Positions 36,474 through 40,122 of a stretch of 40,122 nucleotides of DNA are shown one piece after another. This stretch comes from Alteromonadaceae bacterium. Its GTDB lineage: Bacteria; Pseudomonadota; Gammaproteobacteria; Pseudomonadales; Cellvibrionaceae. Made by a program: the position numbers and the translations under genes. Each line of letters opens with the position of its first letter. Position 1 is the stretch's first letter. Under the pieces are notes generated by a model, which saw only the letters and a program-made list of their open reading frames with translations, was not told the DNA's origin and did not search any database. Location: the NCBI GenBank assembly GCA_002746115.1, contig NVXL01000032.1, positions 625-40,746 on the forward strand, in the 5' to 3' direction.

Positions 36474-36570
36474 TAGGTTTAACCTTTTTGCTAGGCATGC
36501 GATGACAATCTAGGTGGCGGTGAATGTTCGCGATGCATGCTGATATACTGGAGGAAATTTACATAAATCA

Positions 36571-36603
36571 AAAATAAAAAAAGGGGACTTAAAGTCCCCT
36601 TTT
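36571..36603 (-). terminator. Rho-independent terminator after the tRNA-Lys genes
   Basis: AAAAGGGGACT (36579-36589) and AGTCCCCTTTT (36593-36603) pair in an 11-bp stem with a three-base loop. On the minus strand the stem is followed by a T-rich run (complement of the A-rich 36571-36582). It ends the tRNA transcript just before nadA. Confidence 0.88.
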
Positions 36604-36608
36604 AAATA

Positions 36609-36684
36609 TGGTGGGTCGTACTGGATTCGAACCAGTGACCAATTGGTTAAAAGCCAACTGCTCTACCAGCTGAGCTAACGACCC
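36609..36684 (-). tRNA. tRNA-Lys (UUU)
   Basis: The 76-base minus-strand gene starts GGGTCGTTAGCTCAGCTGG and ends in TTCGAATCC, an acceptor stem pairing with GGGTCGT, and an encoded CCA. The anticodon loop CTTTTAA gives anticodon UUU, for lysine. All four stems can be formed. It is identical to the copy at 36861-36936. Confidence 0.97.
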
Positions 36685-36860
36685 ATAAACTTGTTGTTCT
36701 ACATCCTTATGATTGACGCTTGTTTATACAATACGGCACTTATCGAAGTGCTCTGCGTCGTCCGCCCCGAAGATACCAAAGTTGCTGTTATCTTCTCAAT
36801 TACTTAACTTACTGCTGCATTCCGAGCCACGTCAATTACGTGGATTCAAGATGCCTTAAT
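36685..36860. other. Spacer between the two tRNA-Lys genes
   Basis: This 176-base spacer has no gene. It holds three short hairpins: GCACTT-atcg-AAGTGC at 36736-36751, GAAGATA and TATCTTC at 36769-36775 and 36789-36795, and CCACGT-caatt-ACGTGG at 36827-36843. They may guide processing of a joint precursor. Confidence 0.45.
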
Positions 36861-36936
36861 TGGTGGGTCGTACTGGATTCGAACCAGTGACCAATTGGTT
36901 AAAAGCCAACTGCTCTACCAGCTGAGCTAACGACCC
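36861..36936 (-). tRNA. tRNA-Lys (UUU), second identical copy
   Basis: This is the same 76-base sequence as the downstream copy, with anticodon UUU and encoded CCA. It is the promoter-proximal copy. Two or more tRNA-Lys genes next to queC and the tol-pal genes are common in Pseudomonas-like genomes. Confidence 0.97.
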
Positions 36937-36996
36937 TTGTTGTATTACCAACTCCCTCATCACGAACTAATATTCTAGCTGATCCGAGAGGCGCAT

Positions 36997-37024
36997 ATAC
37001 TAATGTTTTACATGGAAAAAGCAA
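36997..37024 (-). promoter_or_regulatory. Candidate promoter of the tRNA-Lys genes
   Basis: Reading leftward, a minus-35-like TTGCTT (37024-37019) is separated by 16 bases from a minus-10-like TAGTAT (37002-36997). GCGCC follows directly, a GC-rich discriminator as in stable-RNA promoters under stringent control. The matches to consensus are modest. Confidence 0.35.
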
Positions 37025-37047
37025 GTTTTTTTATCTAAATTTCGCCA

Positions 37048-37734
37048 TTAATTAATATATTGGGTCGGGTCTGCGACCTCAGCTGCCTCGAAACCTGCTT
37101 TTCGAAGACGGCAACTATCGCATTTACCACAAGCACGCCCTTGATCATCCGCCTGATAACACGAGACTGTTATCGAATAATCCACGTTAAGTGATCGCCC
37201 TAGTTGAATAATTTCGCCTTTGCTTAGCTTTAACAACGGTGAGTAGATCGTCAACTCTCGCCCTTCAACACTCGCTTTGGTCGCAAGGTTTGCCATGCTC
37301 TGAAACGCCTCTAAATATTCAGGGCGGCAATCGGGGTAACCTGAGTAATCGACAGCGTTCACGCCAATAAAAATAGCGCTAGCTTCTAACACTTCCGCCC
37401 AACCTAGGGCAATTGAAAGAAATATGGTATTTCTTGCCGGGACGTAGGTGACAGGGATTTTCGCATCGCCCATCTCCCCCAACTCAGGCACGTCAATGCT
37501 ATTGTCGGTCAAAGCTGAACCACCGATCATCCGCAGATCAAGCGAGACAACTTTATGCTCCTCCACACCTAAGGTCTCTGCAACGCGCTTAGCCGCGTCT
37601 AGTTCGACCCTATGGCGCTGGCCGTAGTCGAAGCTAAGCGAATAGCATTGGTAGCCTTGCCTTTGCGCGATTGCAATTACAGTAGTCGAGTCTAAGCCTC
37701 CAGAGCTTAGGATAACGGCTTTTTTTGTAGTCAT
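37048..37734 (-). CDS. queC: 7-cyano-7-deazaguanine synthase QueC
   Basis: The 228-residue protein has the PP-loop motif [10 protein letters not shown] at about residues 10-19, [11 protein letters not shown], the [14 protein letters not shown] region and a C-terminal zinc site, [17 protein letters not shown]. QueC makes preQ0 from carboxydeazaguanine using ATP and ammonia, in the route to queuosine. Length and motifs are standard. In Pseudomonas queE usually sits between cpoB and queC, but here cpoB and queC are only 69 bases apart and queE is missing. No preQ1 riboswitch is seen in the short gap upstream. Confidence 0.97.
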   Translation of the reverse strand: MTTKKAVILSSGGLDSTTVIAIAQRQGYQCYSLSFDYGQRHRVELDAAKRVAETLGVEEHKVVSLDLRMIGGSALTDNSIDVPELGEMGDAKIPVTYVPARNTIFLSIALGWAEVLEASAIFIGVNAVDYSGYPDCRPEYLEAFQSMANLATKASVEGRELTIYSPLLKLSKGEIIQLGRSLNVDYSITVSCYQADDQGRACGKCDSCRLRKAGFEAAEVADPTQYIN

Positions 37735-37803
37735 AATGTATTTACGATGAACAATGTTATCTAATAAAAAGGGGTTCTAAGAAATCGCTTGGCATGCAAT
37801 GGA

Positions 37804-38625
37804 TTACTGTGTGAAATGCTTCGCTAAGTATGCTTTTGCAAGCTTAGCCGCATTGCTCGAGGTCGATGCGACCTCTTCAAGTAAAGTCTTAGCCTGAACC
37901 TTATCGCCTAGGAGGTCGTAGGTTGTTCCTAGCTTGTATTTGGCATCAGGGACTTTGCTATGACCAGGATACTGGCTTAATAGCACTGCGAAGCTTTCTC
38001 GTGCTAATTCTATATTGCCTTGCAGTAAATGAATCTCACCCAGCCAATACTGTGAATTCCCGGCATACCTCCCTGAAGGGAAATCAGTTATGTGCTGCTT
38101 AAGCGCCGGGATGGCCTCGTCATATTTCTTTTCTTTTAAAACCAACTGCATAGCCGCACGATAGTTCGTTAGCTCATTCCCGCTTGAACTCGTTGATCGG
38201 GGCTTGCCAGAAACCGAAGCCCCATTGCCTAAGTTACGATCATTTGCCTGATTAGATGGCTTGCCGGTGTTAGCTGTTTCATTGCCTGTAGCACCGGGCT
38301 GTGCTAAATTTGCGATGCGCCGGTCAAGGTCAATGTAGTCATCTAGGCGCTGCCGCTTCAAGCCCTTGAGCTCATGCGCCTGCTCTTCGGTTATGCCGCG
38401 TAACTGCTGAACTTCGTTCTGCAGAACCTGTACCTGATAGTACAACTCAGCAAGATTACTGCTGGTGGGTACTGACGCATCACCAGTATCAGATACGACA
38501 TCGCTATGATTAGCATCAGCAGGTAACTCACGGTCAACCACGTCTACTTGGGCGTGGCCACTCTGCCAAAAAAAACAAGCAGCTAAAACACCGCAAGATT
38601 TGGTGAAGGTTGTGATTTTGAGCAC
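37804..38625 (-). CDS. cpoB: Cell division coordinator CpoB (YbgF)
   Basis: The 273-residue protein has a signal peptide (cut near GHAQV), then an N-terminal coiled coil (about residues 55-100, LAELYYQVQVLQNEVQQLRG). A serine- and asparagine-rich linker follows, and TPR repeats fill the C-terminal 120 residues (AMQLVLKEKKYDEAIPAL, GNSQYWLGEIHLLQGNIELA, YKLGTTYDLLGDKVQAKT). CpoB acts in the periplasm with TolA and PBP1b to link outer-membrane constriction to septal wall synthesis. It is transcribed after tolB and pal, as in other gammaproteobacteria. Confidence 0.93.
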   Translation of the reverse strand: MLKITTFTKSCGVLAACFFWQSGHAQVDVVDRELPADANHSDVVSDTGDASVPTSSNLAELYYQVQVLQNEVQQLRGITEEQAHELKGLKRQRLDDYIDLDRRIANLAQPGATGNETANTGKPSNQANDRNLGNGASVSGKPRSTSSSGNELTNYRAAMQLVLKEKKYDEAIPALKQHITDFPSGRYAGNSQYWLGEIHLLQGNIELARESFAVLLSQYPGHSKVPDAKYKLGTTYDLLGDKVQAKTLLEEVASTSSNAAKLAKAYLAKHFTQ

Positions 38626-38675
38626 AGTAGGTACCTTACGGTTTAAAAAACAGTATTGGGCTTATAAAACGACAA

Positions 38676-38705
38676 AAGCCAGTACGTCGCGATGACGCCT
38701 GGCTT
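38676..38705 (-). terminator. Bulged hairpin between pal and cpoB
   Basis: AAGCCAG (38676-38682) and CTGGCTT (38699-38705) pair, with an inner CGTC (38685-38688) and GACG (38694-38697). Read leftward, the stem is followed by TTGTCGTTTT, a weak T run. It may partly terminate transcription after pal and lower cpoB output. Confidence 0.5.
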
Positions 38706-38729
38706 CGATCTGATATAACTTAAATGAAC

Positions 38730-39251
38730 TTATTTGATCTCGGCGCGACGATTACGTGACCAAGAAGACTCGTAGCTTCCACTTTCAACAGGCTTTTCTT
38801 CGCCCAAGCTAACCGCTTCGATCAAGCTAGCACTAACACCTTGTAGCACAAGGAAGTCTCTAACGGCATTAGCTCGACGCTCACCAAGAGCCATGTTGTA
38901 TTCACGGCTACCGCGCTCGTCGGCATGGCCTTCGATACGAACGGCGTTCGACGTATTTTTAATCACTTCAGCGTGAACAGTCAAAGCTGCACGCGCCGCT
39001 GAATTTAGGATAGATTGGTCAAATTCAAAATAGAATACTGAGTCAACATTCTCTAGAGGATCCACATCTACATCAGTCGTGTCAATGTTCTGGTCATCCG
39101 ATCCGCCAGTGTCAGTAGTAGTTGTGTTGTCGGTGGTTGTAGTTGTGCTTGAGTCTTCACCACCTTGTTCACTGTCACCATTACTAGCGCAACCTGCTAA
39201 AAAACCGACAAGCGCAAAGGCTGTTAAGAAGAGCTTTAAAGATTTGATCAT
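38730..39251 (-). CDS. pal: Peptidoglycan-associated lipoprotein Pal
   Basis: The 173-residue lipoprotein has a lipobox ending FLAGC at about residue 21, a Ser-, Thr- and Asp-rich tether, and an OmpA-like peptidoglycan-binding domain. That domain contains FYFEFDQSIL, the binding motif RIEGHADERGSREYNMALG, and RRANAVRDFLV. Pal ties the outer membrane to peptidoglycan as part of Tol-Pal. I chose the ATG at 39251 because the lipoprotein signal begins there; the frame to 39284 adds 11 residues that spoil it. It lies 42 bases after tolB. Confidence 0.96.
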   Translation of the reverse strand: MIKSLKLFLTAFALVGFLAGCASNGDSEQGGEDSSTTTTTDNTTTTDTGGSDDQNIDTTDVDVDPLENVDSVFYFEFDQSILNSAARAALTVHAEVIKNTSNAVRIEGHADERGSREYNMALGERRANAVRDFLVLQGVSASLIEAVSLGEEKPVESGSYESSWSRNRRAEIK

Positions 39252-39293
39252 AATAGTATTTACCCCAAAATGTGACTTGTACAAAGAATCTAA

Positions 39294-40122
39294 TTATTGG
39301 TTAATGAACGGAGACCATGCAGGTTCACGTACATCTCCGCGCTTAGAAGGTAGCCTGAACTTAACACCAGCATCCATTGACACTGCAGCAAGTACGCCCT
39401 TCCCTCTATATTTGGTTGCATATAATAGCATGGCACCGTTAGGCGCTATACTAGGGGATTCATCCAAATTCGTTTCTGTCAGAATCCGTAAATCACCACT
39501 CTCTAGCTCTTGCCACGCGATATGGAATACACTCTTTTCTCGGTGAACCATCACCATAGCGCGTCCGTCCGGAGACACTCGAGGGCGAGCATTATAATTG
39601 CCCTCGAAGGTTAAGCGTTCTATACGCTTGTTGGCAAGCTCTATATGATATATTTGAGGGCTTCCGCCTCTGTCTGAGGTAAAAATAATACCGCTACCGT
39701 CTGCAGTCCAGTTCGGCTCGGTATCAATTGCGAAATGTCGAGTGATGCGATCTAATTTTTTAGTTTGTAAATCAAGTACGTAAATTTCAGGATTACCATC
39801 TTTAGAAAGCACCATAGCCATTTTGCTATCATCAGGTGACCAAGCCGGTGCACCATTTAAGCCTTTAAAATTTGTAAGCTGCTCTCGCTCTTCTGTTTTT
39901 AAATTTTGGCGAAAAATTGCGGGCCGTGTTGTTTCAAAAGATACATAAGCCACATGTTTTAAATCATGGGACCAAGATGGCGACAGCAAGGGCTCGCTCG
40001 AACGAAATATAACCTTATCACGTGCAACATCGGCATCGGCTTTAATTAAGCGATAACGTTGTACTTCGCTAGCACCCAGGTCTTCAATATATAAAATTTT
40101 GGTTGAAAACACACCTCTAATT
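39294..40122 (-). CDS. tolB: Tol-Pal system protein TolB, 5' end outside window
   Basis: The visible 275 residues are the C-terminal beta-propeller of TolB. They run from [13 protein letters not shown] through repeated blades with the WD-like pattern ([60 protein letters not shown]) to EPAWSPFI. TolB is periplasmic and binds Pal and TolA. The frame is still open at the window edge, so the signal peptide and N-terminal domain lie beyond 40122. A GTG at 40112 is inside the conserved region and is not the true start. Confidence 0.96.
   Translation of the reverse strand, partial: IRGVFSTKILYIEDLGASEVQRYRLIKADADVARDKVIFRSSEPLLSPSWSHDLKHVAYVSFETTRPAIFRQNLKTEEREQLTNFKGLNGAPAWSPDDSKMAMVLSKDGNPEIYVLDLQTKKLDRITRHFAIDTEPNWTADGSGIIFTSDRGGSPQIYHIELANKRIERLTFEGNYNARPRVSPDGRAMVMVHREKSVFHIAWQELESGDLRILTETNLDESPSIAPNGAMLLYATKYRGKGVLAAVSMDAGVKFRLPSKRGDVREPAWSPFINQ

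Noticed and set aside
37735-37803. preQ1 riboswitch in front of queC
   Set aside because: The 69-base gap is too short and shows no pseudoknot-forming pattern that I recognise.
1-40122. Insertion sequences, prophage or CRISPR arrays
   Set aside because: No transposase, integrase, phage structural gene, Cas gene or regularly spaced repeat was found.

Overview
The window looks like chromosome of a gammaproteobacterium. The right-hand third carries the conserved order tolB-pal-cpoB-queC-tRNA-Lys-nadA and a holD/rimI pair, an arrangement familiar from Pseudomonas and Cellvibrionales-type marine bacteria. I cannot name the genus from sequence alone. Codon use and composition are moderate in GC, except for roughly the first 3 kb, which are visibly AT-rich.

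Layout. (1) 1-3.1 kb is accessory and decaying: a gene cut by the window edge (DUF7684-like), a small gene interrupted by one in-frame TGA, a secreted lipoprotein made of ten RCC1-like repeats, and the C-terminal remnant of a SymE-type toxin on the minus strand. (2) 3.2-5.8 kb holds a LysR regulator divergent from an AhpD-like peroxidase, then a cytosolic EF-hand-type protein. (3) 6.0-21.4 kb is a large signalling cluster built around a divergent intergenic region at about 9.8-10.15 kb. Leftward is a PAS-GGDEF-EAL-REC protein translationally coupled to a metallophosphoesterase. Rightward is a cytosolic REC-kinase-REC protein, then two giant paralogous periplasmic-propeller sensors that each carry two complete kinase modules with a receiver between them. 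By my count the cluster has five kinase modules, five receivers, one GGDEF-EAL output and no HPt domain or DNA-binding output. (4) 21.4-31.2 kb has recQ, a YdeP/FdhF-like molybdenum oxidoreductase, an HD-GYP relative with a destroyed HD pair, a malic enzyme and a second PAS-GGDEF-EAL protein. (5) 31.4-40.1 kb is mostly housekeeping on the minus strand: pspF, a MATE exporter, rimI, a holD-like gene, nadA, two identical tRNA-Lys genes, queC, cpoB, pal and the 3' part of tolB.

The best candidates for something new are the doubled-kinase propeller sensors and their putative link to c-di-GMP, and an unexpected DNA pattern. At four gene ends (5922-5974, 16582-16625, 21471-21490, 28676-28723) short tandem repeats with periods of 10 to 18 bp start at or run across the stop codon, so the stop is copied two to four times. 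Internal tandem duplications in the first giant kinase suggest that slippage is frequent in this genome.
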